Of a DNA stretch of 64,000 bases, positions 29,195 to 38,399 are shown in pieces; positions within the stretch are counted from its first letter, which is position 1; every line of letters begins with the position of its first letter. Source of the DNA: Pseudomonas lini. Its GTDB lineage: Bacteria; Pseudomonadota; Gammaproteobacteria; Pseudomonadales; Pseudomonadaceae. The position numbers and the translations under genes are program-made. The stretch is from assembly GCF_964063345.1 (NCBI RefSeq), contig NZ_OZ061318.1, forward strand, positions 5,766,001-5,830,000. Direction: 5' to 3'. The notes beneath the pieces are model-generated. The model saw only the letters and a list, made by a program, of their open reading frames with translations, was not told where the DNA came from and made no database searches.

Positions 29195-29857
29195 ATGAAC
29201 TATCAGTTGAATTTTGCCGCCGTCTGGCGCGACTTCGACACCTTGCTGGCGGGGCTCGGTCTGGGCCTTGAGCTGGCGCTGGTGTCGATCGCCATCGGCT
29301 GCGTGATCGGCCTGCTGATGGCGTTTGCGTTGCTGTCAAAGCATCGCGCATTGCGGGTGCTGGCGTCGGTGTATGTGACGGTGATCCGTAATACGCCGAT
29401 TCTGGTGTTGATTCTGTTGATCTACTTCGCGTTACCGAGCCTTGGCATTCGTCTGGACAAGATCCCGTCGTTCATCATCACCCTGTCGCTGTATGCCGGG
29501 GCGTACCTGACCGAAGTGTTTCGCGGCGGATTGTTGAGCATTCCCAAGGGGCTACGTGAAGCTGGCCTGGCCATCGGGCTCGGTGAGTGGCAGGTCAAGG
29601 CGTACATCACCGTGCCGGTGATGCTGCGCAACGTGCTGCCGGCCCTGTCGAACAACTTCATTTCGCTGTTCAAGGACACCTCGCTGGCGGCGGCGATCGC
29701 CGTGCCGGAGCTGACCTATTACGCGCGCAAGATCAATGTCGAGAGCTACCGGGTGATTGAAACCTGGCTGGTGACCACAGCGCTCTATGTTGCGGCCTGT
29801 TACCTCATTGCCATGATGCTGCGTTACCTCGAACAGCGTCTGGCGATTCGCCGATAG
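29195..29857 (+). CDS. Amino-acid-type ABC transporter permease
   Basis: 220 residues, HisM/GltJK family. About five membrane spans are visible (LGLELALVSIAIGCVIGLLMAF onward). The conserved inner-membrane EAA loop is REAGLAIGLGEWQVKAYITVP, and the family motif is VIRNTPILVLILLIYF. It pairs with the permease at 29868 and the ATPase at 30527. The next gene starts 10 bp after its stop. Confidence 0.93.
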   Translation: MNYQLNFAAVWRDFDTLLAGLGLGLELALVSIAIGCVIGLLMAFALLSKHRALRVLASVYVTVIRNTPILVLILLIYFALPSLGIRLDKIPSFIITLSLYAGAYLTEVFRGGLLSIPKGLREAGLAIGLGEWQVKAYITVPVMLRNVLPALSNNFISLFKDTSLAAAIAVPELTYYARKINVESYRVIETWLVTTALYVAACYLIAMMLRYLEQRLAIRR

Positions 29858-29867
29858 GAGGCCCCCC

Positions 29868-30530
29868 ATGTACGAATCCCCCAGTTGGTTGCATGAGTTA
29901 TGGGTGGCGCGGGACGTCCTGTGGCAGGGCTTTCTGACCAGTGTGCAGTGCTCGGCGCTGGCGATTTTGTTGGGCACGCTGGTCGGCATCGTTGCAGGTC
30001 TGGTGCTCACCTATGGCACGTTCTGGATGCGCGCGCCGTTCCGGTTTTACGTCGACATCATTCGCGGCACGCCAGTGTTTGTATTGGTGTTGGCCTGTTT
30101 CTACATGGCGCCGGCACTGGGCTGGCAAATCAGCGCATTCGGGGCCGGCACCTTGGGTCTGACGCTGTTTTGCGGCTCCCACGTCGCCGAGATTGTGCGC
30201 GGTGCATTGCAGGCGTTGCCGAGTGGCCAGATGGAAGCGAGCAAGGCCATCGGCCTGACGTTTTACCAGGCGCTGGGCTACGTGTTGTTGCCCCAGGCAT
30301 TGCGGCAGATTCTGCCGACCTGGGTCAACTCGTCCACCGAGATCGTCAAGGCCTCGACGCTGTTGTCGGTGATCGGCGTTGCCGAATTGCTGCTCAGCAC
30401 CCAGCAGATCATCGCCCGGACGTTCATGACCCTGGAGTTTTACCTGTTCGCCGGTTTGCTCTTTTTCATCATCAATTACGCCATCGAATTACTCGGCCGG
30501 CACATTGAAAAGCGGGTGGCCTTGCCATGA
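29868..30530 (+). CDS. Amino-acid-type ABC transporter permease
   Basis: 220 residues, the second permease of the pair. Features are the [18 protein letters not shown] motif and the EAA loop [28 protein letters not shown] upstream serves as ribosome site. Its stop overlaps the start of the ATPase gene (ATGA at 30527-30530), indicating coupled translation and a stoichiometric complex. Confidence 0.93.
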   Translation: MYESPSWLHELWVARDVLWQGFLTSVQCSALAILLGTLVGIVAGLVLTYGTFWMRAPFRFYVDIIRGTPVFVLVLACFYMAPALGWQISAFGAGTLGLTLFCGSHVAEIVRGALQALPSGQMEASKAIGLTFYQALGYVLLPQALRQILPTWVNSSTEIVKASTLLSVIGVAELLLSTQQIIARTFMTLEFYLFAGLLFFIINYAIELLGRHIEKRVALP

Positions 30531-31318
30531 CACAAGCTCAAGTTTCGACACAGGATCAAGCGCTGCTGGACATCCGTGGCCTGCACAAACAATACGGCCA
30601 GCTCGAAGTGCTCAAAGGCGTCGACCTGACCATGCAGCGCGGCAACGTGGTCACGCTGATCGGTTCCAGCGGCTCGGGCAAGACCACACTGCTGCGCTGC
30701 GTGAACATGCTCGAAGAGTTCCAGGGCGGGCAGATTCTGCTCGATGGCGAATCCATCGGCTATCACGAGGTCAACGGCAAGCGCGTGCGTCATGCAGAAA
30801 AAGTCATCGCCCGCCATCGAGCGATGACCGGCATGGCGTTCCAGCAATTCAATCTGTTCCCGCACCTCACCGCGTTGCAGAACGTCACCCTCGGGTTGCT
30901 CAAGGTCAAAAAGCTGCACAAGGATGAAGCCGTGGCGCTGGCGGAAAAATGGCTGGAGCGGGTTGGACTGCTGGAGCGCCGCGACCATTACCCCGGTCAG
31001 TTGTCTGGCGGCCAGCAACAGCGCGTGGCGATTGCCCGGGCGATTGCGATGAACCCGAGCCTGATGCTGTTCGATGAGGTCACCTCGGCCCTCGACCCGG
31101 AGCTGGTGGGTGAAGTGCTGAACGTGATCAAGGGTCTGGCCGAAGACGGCATGACCATGCTGCTAGTGACCCACGAAATGCGTTTTGCCTTTGAGGTGTC
31201 GGACAAGATCGTGTTCATGAATCAGGGGCGGATCGAAGAGCAGGGGCCACCCAAGGAACTGTTCGAACGCCCGCAATCGCCGCGTCTGGCGGAATTTCTC
31301 AAGAACACTCGCTTTTAA
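30527..31318 (+). CDS. Amino-acid-type ABC transporter ATP-binding protein
   Basis: 263 residues with Walker [13 protein letters not shown]-loop [16 protein letters not shown], signature [15 protein letters not shown], Walker [15 protein letters not shown] and H-loop VTHEM. HisP/GlnQ family. Overlaps the preceding permease by 4 bp; the RidA gene follows 24 bp later, so all five genes from 28171 probably form one transcript. Confidence 0.95.
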   Translation: MTQAQVSTQDQALLDIRGLHKQYGQLEVLKGVDLTMQRGNVVTLIGSSGSGKTTLLRCVNMLEEFQGGQILLDGESIGYHEVNGKRVRHAEKVIARHRAMTGMAFQQFNLFPHLTALQNVTLGLLKVKKLHKDEAVALAEKWLERVGLLERRDHYPGQLSGGQQQRVAIARAIAMNPSLMLFDEVTSALDPELVGEVLNVIKGLAEDGMTMLLVTHEMRFAFEVSDKIVFMNQGRIEEQGPPKELFERPQSPRLAEFLKNTRF

Positions 31319-31342
31319 CTTTTTCAATCAGGAGAAACACCC

Positions 31343-31732
31343 ATGAGCATTACTCGTTACGGCACCGGCAGCACCGCCGGTGGCGGCCAGCCCCGTCCTT
31401 TCGCCCGCGCCGTCGAAGCCGATGGCTGGCTGCACGTGTCCGGCCAGGTGCCGGCGCTGGATGGCGAAATCATTGTGGGCGGCATTGTCGAGCAGACTCA
31501 CCAGACCATGAAAAACCTGATCGCGATTCTGGAGGAGGCCGGTTACGGTCTGGAAGACGTGGTCCGTACCGGCGTGTGGCTGGAAGATCCACGGGATTTC
31601 TGGAGTTTCAACAAGGTGTTTTCCGAGTACTTCAAAAGCGAACACGCACCGGCGAGGGCTTGCGTACAGGCGAACATGATGGTCGATTGCAAGGTTGAGA
31701 TTGACTGTGTCGCGTACAAGAAAAAGGCCTGA
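31343..31732 (+). CDS. RidA family enamine/imine deaminase
   Basis: 129 residues, RidA (YjgF/YER057c) family. Visible are the strand SGQVPALDGEIIVGGIVEQTHQTMKNL and the trimer-interface ARACVQANMMVDCKVEIDC. These proteins hydrolyse reactive enamine/imine intermediates released by PLP dehydratases and amino-acid oxidases. It sits at the end of an ABC-importer operon and 1 kb before a PLP deaminase gene, which fits that role. AGGAGA ribosome site. The arginine of SRxxxxA-type motifs in classical RidA is not obvious outside ARAC, so the exact RidA subgroup is uncertain. Confidence 0.88.
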   Translation: MSITRYGTGSTAGGGQPRPFARAVEADGWLHVSGQVPALDGEIIVGGIVEQTHQTMKNLIAILEEAGYGLEDVVRTGVWLEDPRDFWSFNKVFSEYFKSEHAPARACVQANMMVDCKVEIDCVAYKKKA

Positions 31733-31746
31733 ACCGAGGCGCGCCC

Positions 31747-31842
31747 ATCGCGGGCAAGCCCGCTCCCACAGGGATGGAAGGTGTGTCTGCAATCTGTGGC
31801 GGCACATAGAACCCTGTGGGAGCGTGGCTTGCCCGCGATGGC
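31747..31842. repeat. Paired REP element
   Basis: Arms ATCGCGGGCAAGCCCGCTCC and GGAGCGTGGCTTGCCCGCGA flank about 55 bp between the RidA and IclR genes. Confidence 0.9.
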
Positions 31843-31903
31843 GGCCTAACAGTCGCCGCAGCACCCTGGGTAAACTCCCGGCATATTAATGGGAACCACT
31901 GAC

Positions 31904-32668
31904 ATGACCGAAGACACCATCAAGCGCCGGGCTCGCGGTCTGGACCGGGCGTTCGACATTCTCGATTTCCTCAAGGAAATCGGCCAGCCCCTGCGCCCGA
32001 ATGAAATCGCCAGCGGCATCGGCAGCCCGAAATCCACGGTCTACGAACTGGTCGCGTCCTTGTTGGAACGGCGCATTCTTGAACCTGTGGGCAAGGACGG
32101 TCACGTTTACCTCGGTCGTCAGCTGTACTTTCTCGGGCAGGCGCATTTGCGCCACTTCGACTTGACCCGCGAGGCCGATCTTGCCTTGCAAGAGATCGTC
32201 AGCCAGACCCGTGAAACCGCGCAGATGTGCCTGCTCAACGGGCGCAAATACACCGTGGCGTTGATGAAAGAGGGCGAGCGACATTTCCGCATTTCCTCGG
32301 ACATCGGCGAGAACGCGCCGATCCCCTGGACCGCTTCCGGGCGCTTGCTGCTGGCGCACCTGAGCGATCAGCAGATCGTCGATTTGATCGACCCCGACGA
32401 CTTCATCCTGCCCGATGGCGAACGTCTGCCGCTGGAGCGGTTTATCGAGGAGATCCGCCAGGCCGGTATCGATGGGTTCTTTTCCTTCGATAGCGTTGCC
32501 GACACCTTTACCCATTGCTTCGCCGCCCCGGTCAAAGACCCGAACGGCGTGGCCATCGCGACCCTGTGCATCGTCGCCCCACGGGCCGATGCGAAGAACA
32601 ATTACAACGACTATCGCCGGGTACTGATCGACAGCGCCAACAGTCTCGCCCGGCGTATCAACGAATAA
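31904..32668 (+). CDS. IclR family transcriptional regulator
   Basis: 254 residues. N-terminal winged helix (LDRAFDILDFLKEIGQPLRPN, then SGIGSPKSTVYELVASLLERR) and C-terminal IclR effector domain (ETAQMCLLNGRKYTVALMK, PWTASGRLLLAHLS). Probably controls the surrounding transport and catabolic genes in response to the substrate or a keto-acid product. ATG 31904 is preferred over the in-frame ATG at 31889 because GGGAA lies 9 nt before it; the choice is not certain. Confidence 0.9.
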   Translation: MTEDTIKRRARGLDRAFDILDFLKEIGQPLRPNEIASGIGSPKSTVYELVASLLERRILEPVGKDGHVYLGRQLYFLGQAHLRHFDLTREADLALQEIVSQTRETAQMCLLNGRKYTVALMKEGERHFRISSDIGENAPIPWTASGRLLLAHLSDQQIVDLIDPDDFILPDGERLPLERFIEEIRQAGIDGFFSFDSVADTFTHCFAAPVKDPNGVAIATLCIVAPRADAKNNYNDYRRVLIDSANSLARRINE

Positions 32669-32707
32669 CAGCGGCTGCCTGCGGCCGCGAGTGTGAGGAG
32701 TTCGACC

Positions 32708-33925
32708 ATGTCTTCTGCCAAAAATACTGCCGCCGTGGAAAAGGGCTTTGCCCACACAGGCGCCAATCTTGTGCGCGACGTCAGCCTGCCGGCGCTGGTG
32801 CTGCACCGCGAAGCGCTGGAACACAACATTCGCTGGATGCAGGACTTCGTCAGCAACAGCGGCGCGGAACTGGCGCCGCACGGTAAAACCAGCATGACCC
32901 CGGCGCTGTTTCGTCGCCAACTGGACGCCGGTGCCTGGGGCATCACCCTGGCCAGCGCCACGCAAACCCGCGCGGCTTACGCCCATGGCGTGCATCGGGT
33001 GCTGATGGCCAACCAATTGGTCGGCGCGCCGAACATGGCGCTGATCGCCGATCTGTTGGCAGACCCGACCTTCGATTTCTATTGCATGGTCGATCACCCG
33101 GATAACGTCGCGGACCTCGGCGCGTATTTCGCCTCGCGCGGTGTGCGGCTGAACGTGATGATCGAGTACGGCGTGGTCGGCGGTCGTTGCGGTTGCCGTA
33201 CCGAAGCCGAAGTACTTGCGCTGGCCAAGGCGATCGCGGCTCAACCGGCGCTGGCATTGACCGGCATCGAGGGTTACGAAGGGGTGATTCACGGCGATCA
33301 CGCGGTGAGCGGGATCCGTGAGTTCGCCGATTCTCTGGTGCGTCTGGCGGTGCAGTTGCAGGACAGCGGTGCGTTCGCCATTGCCAAACCGATCATCACG
33401 GCGTCGGGTTCGGCCTGGTACGACCTGATCGCCGAGTCCTTCGAAGCGCAGAACGCCGGTGGGCGTTTCCTCAGCGTGCTGCGCCCCGGCAGTTACGTGG
33501 CCCACGACCATGGCATCTACAAAGAAGCACAATGCTGCGTGCTCGACCGTCGCAGCGACCTGCACGAAGGTTTGCGCCCGGCGCTGGAAGTATGGGCGCA
33601 TGTGCAGTCGTTGCCGGAACCCGGTTTTGCGGTGATCGCCCTAGGCAAACGCGACGTTGCCTACGACGCCGGTTTGCCGGTGCCGTTGCTGCGTTACAAG
33701 GCCGGTGTGGTGCCAGCAGTCGGCGATGATGTGAGTGCCTGCAAAGTGACGGCGGTGATGGACCAGCATGCGTTCATGACCGTGGCGCCGGGGGTTGAGT
33801 TGCGGGTGGGGGATATCATTTCGTTCGGTACTTCGCACCCGTGTTTGACGTTCGACAAGTGGCGCATTGGGTGTTTGGTGGATGAGCAGTTGCAGGTGAT
33901 AGAGACCATGGAAACCTGTTTTTAA
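32708..33925 (+). CDS. PLP-dependent amino acid deaminase/dehydratase (DSD1/D-threonine aldolase fold)
   Basis: 405 residues, fold-type III (alanine-racemase-like barrel). The PLP lysine is K60 in ELAPHGKTSM. The barrel core includes LTGIEGYEGVIHG, and the C-terminal metal site typical of DSD1/D-threonine aldolase is seen as SHPC (H-x-C). These enzymes deaminate or cleave D-configured beta-hydroxy amino acids using PLP and a divalent metal. Start at 32708 fixed by GAGGAG upstream. Context (importer, RidA, IclR regulator, downstream KDG kinase) suggests a dehydratase acting on an amino-sugar acid or D-amino acid; substrate inferred. Confidence 0.88.
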   Translation: MSSAKNTAAVEKGFAHTGANLVRDVSLPALVLHREALEHNIRWMQDFVSNSGAELAPHGKTSMTPALFRRQLDAGAWGITLASATQTRAAYAHGVHRVLMANQLVGAPNMALIADLLADPTFDFYCMVDHPDNVADLGAYFASRGVRLNVMIEYGVVGGRCGCRTEAEVLALAKAIAAQPALALTGIEGYEGVIHGDHAVSGIREFADSLVRLAVQLQDSGAFAIAKPIITASGSAWYDLIAESFEAQNAGGRFLSVLRPGSYVAHDHGIYKEAQCCVLDRRSDLHEGLRPALEVWAHVQSLPEPGFAVIALGKRDVAYDAGLPVPLLRYKAGVVPAVGDDVSACKVTAVMDQHAFMTVAPGVELRVGDIISFGTSHPCLTFDKWRIGCLVDEQLQVIETMETCF

Positions 33926-33945
33926 GGTTCCAGACCGAGGTGCCG

Positions 33946-34040
33946 CCATCGCGGGCAAGCCCGCTCCCACAGGTATTTTGGTGTGGCTGCAATCTGTGGC
34001 AATTCACAACCCTGTGGGAGCGGGCTTGCCCGCGATGACG
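33946..34040. repeat. Paired REP element
   Basis: Arms CCATCGCGGGCAAGCCCGCT and GCGGGCTTGCCCGCGATG flank about 50 bp between the deaminase and kinase genes. Confidence 0.9.
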
Positions 34041-34080
34041 GCCTACCAAACAACATCGCAATACCAGAGACCCCACAACG

Positions 34081-35013
34081 ATGAGCAGCATCAGCCCACT
34101 TGGCCCCAACACCCCGCGCATCGCCCTGATCGGCGAATGCATGATCGAATTGCAGCAGCGCGCCGATGGCACGCTGCAACAAAGTTTCGGCGGCGATACC
34201 TTGAACACCGCGGTCTACCTGGCCCGCGAACTGGGCGATGGCGGCACGGTGGATTACGTCACCGCCCTGGGCGATGACAGTTTCAGCGACGCGATGTGCC
34301 AGAGCTGGGCCAGCGAAAACATTGGCCTGGACATGGTCCAGCGTTTGCCCGGTCGCTTGCCCGGTCTGTATTGCATCCAGACCGATGCGGCCGGCGAGCG
34401 GCGTTTTCTCTACTGGCGCAACGAAGCGGCAGTGCGAGATTGCTTTACCACACCGGCCGCCGCGCCGATTCTGGCGGCGCTGCCGGATTACGACGTGTTG
34501 TATTTCAGCGGCATCACCCTGGCGGTGCTCGGTGTGCAGGGGCGGGAAAAACTTCTGGAAACCCTGATCGAAGCCCGGCAGCGGGATGCGCGGATCGTGT
34601 TCGACAACAACTACCGGCCACGGTTGTGGGCGTCGATTGAAGAGGCTCGGGCGGCTTATCGCAGCGTTCTACCCTATATCGACCTGGCGTTGCTGACGGT
34701 TGACGACGAGCAGGCGCTGTTCCACTTTTCCGATTGCGCGGCGGTGTTTGCTGCTTACGAGCAAATGGGCACGCCGGAAGTGGTGCTCAAGCGCGGCGCC
34801 GAGGCGTGTCTGATTCGTTGTGACGGGGAGTCGTTCGAAGTGCCGGCGCAGGTGGTCGAACGGGTAGTGGACACCACGGCGGCGGGGGATTCGTTCAGCG
34901 CGGCGTATTTGGCTTGTCGGCTTAAGGGCGGTAGCCCGGTTGAGGCTGCCGAGGCCGGGCATCGGTTGGCGAGTCGGGTGATTCAGGTGCCCGGGGCGTT
35001 GATCCCAAGGTAA
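34081..35013 (+). CDS. kdgK: 2-dehydro-3-deoxygluconokinase (PfkB family)
   Basis: 310 residues, PfkB carbohydrate kinase. Features are N-terminal IALIGECMIELQQR, substrate loop FGGDTLNTAVYLAREL, and the C-terminal signature DTTAAGDSFSAAYLA with the catalytic Asp. KDG kinase is the closest subtype (ECMIEL and GGDTLNTA pattern). It converts 2-keto-3-deoxygluconate to KDPG, which enters the Entner-Doudoroff pathway. Separated from the deaminase gene only by a REP pair. Its location beside a PLP dehydratase rather than hexuronate genes is unusual and underlies the D-glucosaminate hypothesis. Confidence 0.85.
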   Translation: MSSISPLGPNTPRIALIGECMIELQQRADGTLQQSFGGDTLNTAVYLARELGDGGTVDYVTALGDDSFSDAMCQSWASENIGLDMVQRLPGRLPGLYCIQTDAAGERRFLYWRNEAAVRDCFTTPAAAPILAALPDYDVLYFSGITLAVLGVQGREKLLETLIEARQRDARIVFDNNYRPRLWASIEEARAAYRSVLPYIDLALLTVDDEQALFHFSDCAAVFAAYEQMGTPEVVLKRGAEACLIRCDGESFEVPAQVVERVVDTTAAGDSFSAAYLACRLKGGSPVEAAEAGHRLASRVIQVPGALIPR

Positions 35014-35056
35014 GCGGATGGCCGCTTGCTGCGCAACCGGATCGCGGGCAAGCCCG

Positions 35057-35291
35057 CTCCCACAGGGATTTGTGAGTTGCCCACGATTGCAGTCACATCA
35101 CCACTCCCACAGGGATTTGTGAGTTGCCCACGATTGCAGTCACATCACCACTCCCACAGGGATTTGTGAGTTGCCCACGATTGCAGTCACATCAGCACTC
35201 CCACAGGGATTTGTGAGTTGCCCACGATTGCAGTCACATCACCGCTCCCACAGGGATTTGTGAGTTACCCACGATTGCAGTCACATCACCA
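35057..35291. repeat. Five tandem copies of a 47-bp REP-derived unit
   Basis: The decamer CTCCCACAGG recurs exactly every 47 bp at 35057, 35104, 35151, 35198, 35245 and 35292, giving five contiguous full units. Units differ by only one to three bases (CCACTCC, GCACTCC or CCGCTCC; TTGCCC or TTACCC). The leftmost unit starts in a normal REP arm (CGGGCAAGCCCGCTCCCACA), so the array grew by duplicating the inner half of a REP pair. The opposite arm follows at about 35340-35380, interrupted by about 16 bp. The rest of the 35014-35400 gap holds no gene. Confidence 0.95.
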
Positions 35292-35400
35292 CTCCCACAG
35301 GTTTTTTGGTGTGGTTGCAATCTATGGCAATTCACAACCCCTGTGGGAGCGGCGGTGCGGCGATCCGACTTGCCCGCGATGAGGCCCTGAAGCCAACCGA

Positions 35401-35676
35401 TCAATCCCGGTAAAACACCTGCACCAGGTGATAACCAAACTTGCTCTTGATCGGCCCATGCACCACCCGCAGCGGTTTTTTGAAGATCACCGCATCGATC
35501 ACGCCGACCATCTGCCCGGGCCGCACTTCGCCCAGGTCGCCGCCGCGTTTTCCGGACGGGCACGTGGAGTATTTCTTGGCCAGCACATCGAAGGCTTCGC
35601 CCTTGGCGATGCGTTGTTTTAGCTGCTCGGCTTCTTCCGAGGTTTTCACCAGAATATGGCGGGCTTGGGCTTTCAT
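35401..35676 (-). CDS. ppiC: Parvulin-type peptidyl-prolyl isomerase
   Basis: 91 residues, a single cytoplasmic parvulin (rotamase) domain: ARHILVKTSEEAEQL, YSTCPSGKRGGDLGEVRPGQMV and KSKFGYHLVQV. It catalyses cis/trans isomerisation at X-Pro bonds. No signal peptide. Monocistronic. A second parvulin gene lies at 51506; the two proteins are clear paralogues with the same domain layout. Confidence 0.92.
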   Translation of the reverse strand: MKAQARHILVKTSEEAEQLKQRIAKGEAFDVLAKKYSTCPSGKRGGDLGEVRPGQMVGVIDAVIFKKPLRVVHGPIKSKFGYHLVQVFYRD

Positions 35677-35742
35677 TGGCAGTACCTTGCAACGGTGGTG
35701 GCTATGTTGGTGCCAGCGTGGGGCGCGCGATTATGCCTTAAC

Positions 35743-38280
35743 TCAGTCCGCTTGGCCGATCATCGTGCGAATCTTGTTGGCCAGCAGGTCAATGGAAAAG
35801 GGTTTGGCCACCATGTCCATGCCTTCCTCCAGGAAACCCTGGCGTTCGGCGGCTTTTTCCGCATAACCGGTCATGAACAGTACCTTCAGACCCGGGCGAT
35901 GTTGACGCGCGATTTCCGCCAGTTGCCGACCGTTCATGCCCGGCAGCCCGACATCGGTCACCAGCAGATCGACCCGCAAGTCGGATTCCAGCAAGGGCAG
36001 GGCGGCTTTCGCGTCTTCGGCTTCATGGGCGTGATAACCCAACTCATTAAGCAGGTCGAGCACCAGCATGCGCACCGCCGGATCGTCTTCCACCAACACC
36101 ACGGTTTCACCGGCAACTGCTGCCGGTGTTTCACCGGTGAGCGGCATCAAAGTAAGTTCCGGCACCGCGACGTGCAGCCGTGGCAAATACAGGCGAACGC
36201 TGGTGCCCTGGCCCGGCAGGCTGTGAAGACTGACGTGCCCGCCCGACTGCTGGGCGAAGCCATAGATCATCGACAGCCCAAGACCGGTGCCCTGACCGAT
36301 GGGTTTGGTGGTGAAGAACGGATCGAAAGCCTTGGCCAGCACTGACGGGGTCATGCCCGTGCCGTTGTCGCTGACGGCAATCATCAGGTAATCCCCGGCC
36401 CTGACCGGTTCCAGGGGGGTGATGTCGCTGCCGTCGAGGTGAACGTTAGCAGTTTCGATCAGCAGCTCGCCACTTTCGGGCATCGCATCCCGGGCATTGA
36501 TGACGAGGTTGAGCAAGGCATTTTCCAGTTGACTGACGTCAGTACTGACCGGCCAGACTTCATCGGCCAATTGCATTTTGAGCTCGATATGGTCGCCCTT
36601 GGTGCGGCGGAACAAATCTTCCAGGGAATGCACCAGATGGTTGGCATTCAGCGGCTTGCGATCCAGCGACTGACGCCGGGAGAACGCCAGCAGGCGATGG
36701 GTCAGGGCGGCCGCGCGGTGGGCCGAGGACACCGCGGCTTCGGTGAAGCGACCGATCTCGGCGGCACGCCCGTCGGCAATGTAGCGTTGCATCAGATCGA
36801 GGCTGCCAATAATCCCGGTGAGCATGTTGTTGAAGTCATGGGCGATGCCGCCGGTGAGTTGTCCCACCGCTTCCATTTTCTGCGCGTGCCGCAAGGCGTC
36901 TTCGGCGCGCTCGCGTTCGAACATCTCGTTCTGCAGTCGCTGGTTGGCTTCGGCCAATTGTTGAGTGCGGGCGCTGACGCGTTCTTCAAGGGTTTCGTTG
37001 AGATTGCGCAGGGCTTCTTCGGTCTGTTTGCGCTCGGTTTCGTCGATTACGAAGATGTAAAAACCATTTGCCGCGCCGTCCGGGCCATGACGGGGCAGGT
37101 AGTTCATCAAGGCCTGACGGGGGCTGCCGTCGCGGTGCGCGGCGCTGATGCTGAAACTGCAGGCCTTGCCTTTCAGCGCCTCGGCAATGTATTCGGCGCG
37201 CGAGGCATAGGCTTCGTCGCCCAGCACTTCGCGGATGGTGCGGCCGTAAAGCTCTTGGGGCGTCAGGCCGTACCATTCCAGATAGGCGGCATTGTTCAGT
37301 CGAAAGCGCTCCTCGCTGTCGACATAACTGATCAGGATCGGCATGGCGTTGATGATCAGTTGCAGCTCGGTCTGGCTCTGGCGCAAGGCCTGTTCGATGT
37401 GTTTGCGTTCCGTCAGATCGAGTGCTGCGCCAAGGAAACGGATCGGCCGGCCATGATGGTCCTTGTAGCAGCGGCCGCGGGCAAACACCCAGCGCAATTG
37501 GCCGTCGGGCTGCAGCAAGCGATATTCCTCGGCGTACTCGCTGCCATGGGTGATGCAGTGCTTGATGCTGCGGGCAATCATGGCGCGGTCTTCCGGGTGC
37601 ACGCCGTGGAGGTATTCGCTGATGGGCAACTGGCTGGCCATGGCCGGATTGATGCCATGCAATTGGGCGAAGTGGGCATCGGCGATGAAACGGTCTTCGC
37701 CGATGTCCCAGTCCCAGGTGCCGACCGCATCGGTGGCGGCCAGCGCCAATTGTAGGCGCTGCTCGGTTTCCTGCTGGGCCTTGAGGCTCGCGGCGGAGCG
37801 TTGTTCGAGTTCCAGGGCGATGCGGCGGCGTTCGTTGGTTTCGATGGCCGTGACCAGAATCCCGGCGACCTCGGCGCTTTCATTGCGAATGGGGCTGTAG
37901 GTCAAATCCAGCCAGAAGTCGGAATCCTGACCGTCGCGCTGCAAGGTAAAGCGCTGTTCGCTGTAGGTCCGCACCTGGCCCTGTAGGACGGCGCTGTAAA
38001 TCGGGTCGGTGAAGTCTTTCAGTTCTGGCCAGATCTGGTGCGTCGGTTGTCCGAAAGCGTATGGGTGCTTGCTGCCGGCGAGGAAGGCGAAGCCGTCGTT
38101 GTAGATCTGCGTAAGCTGCGGGCCCCACAGCAACAGCATCGGCATTGGCGAGTGAATCACAATGTCCACGGCGGTGCGCAGGCTCTGTGGCCAGTGCTCG
38201 GCGGCGCCCAGCGGATTGTTTGTCCAGTCCAGTCGAGCAATCAAGGCTTGGGCGTCGCTGGCGGTCGGTGGTGCGTTCAT
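35743..38280 (-). CDS. Hybrid sensor histidine kinase with PAS domains and receiver
   Basis: 845 residues, apparently soluble. Three PAS-like domains lie in the first 420 residues, with PAC-type ends (GILVTAIETNERRR, RFLGAALDLTERKH, YIFVIDETERKQ). Then a coiled coil, HisKA with phospho-acceptor H481 in GGIAHDFNNML, a HATPase domain (LVINARDAMP, DNGTGMTP, GQGTGLGLSMIYG) and a C-terminal receiver with D776 in LVTDVGLPGMNG. With no transmembrane span it should sense a cytoplasmic or diffusible cue; the output partner is not encoded nearby. The start at 38280 (MNAPPTASDAQ) has AGGA upstream; the longer frame is rejected. Confidence 0.92.
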   Translation of the reverse strand: MNAPPTASDAQALIARLDWTNNPLGAAEHWPQSLRTAVDIVIHSPMPMLLLWGPQLTQIYNDGFAFLAGSKHPYAFGQPTHQIWPELKDFTDPIYSAVLQGQVRTYSEQRFTLQRDGQDSDFWLDLTYSPIRNESAEVAGILVTAIETNERRRIALELEQRSAASLKAQQETEQRLQLALAATDAVGTWDWDIGEDRFIADAHFAQLHGINPAMASQLPISEYLHGVHPEDRAMIARSIKHCITHGSEYAEEYRLLQPDGQLRWVFARGRCYKDHHGRPIRFLGAALDLTERKHIEQALRQSQTELQLIINAMPILISYVDSEERFRLNNAAYLEWYGLTPQELYGRTIREVLGDEAYASRAEYIAEALKGKACSFSISAAHRDGSPRQALMNYLPRHGPDGAANGFYIFVIDETERKQTEEALRNLNETLEERVSARTQQLAEANQRLQNEMFERERAEDALRHAQKMEAVGQLTGGIAHDFNNMLTGIIGSLDLMQRYIADGRAAEIGRFTEAAVSSAHRAAALTHRLLAFSRRQSLDRKPLNANHLVHSLEDLFRRTKGDHIELKMQLADEVWPVSTDVSQLENALLNLVINARDAMPESGELLIETANVHLDGSDITPLEPVRAGDYLMIAVSDNGTGMTPSVLAKAFDPFFTTKPIGQGTGLGLSMIYGFAQQSGGHVSLHSLPGQGTSVRLYLPRLHVAVPELTLMPLTGETPAAVAGETVVLVEDDPAVRMLVLDLLNELGYHAHEAEDAKAALPLLESDLRVDLLVTDVGLPGMNGRQLAEIARQHRPGLKVLFMTGYAEKAAERQGFLEEGMDMVAKPFSIDLLANKIRTMIGQAD

Positions 38281-38399
38281 TACAATGTCCTGCGCGTCAG
38301 TCGGTGTGGCTGCGTCTACTATCCTTGCAGGGCGGTAGACGCTGGATGACCCGTTTTGGGTCATTTTTTCAATTGAATGCTTCGCGGGTGCTTTTTGCC

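Noticed and set aside
35057..35291. CRISPR-like regular repeats
   Set aside because: The 47-bp units are directly contiguous with no variable spacers and derive from a REP arm; no cas genes are nearby.
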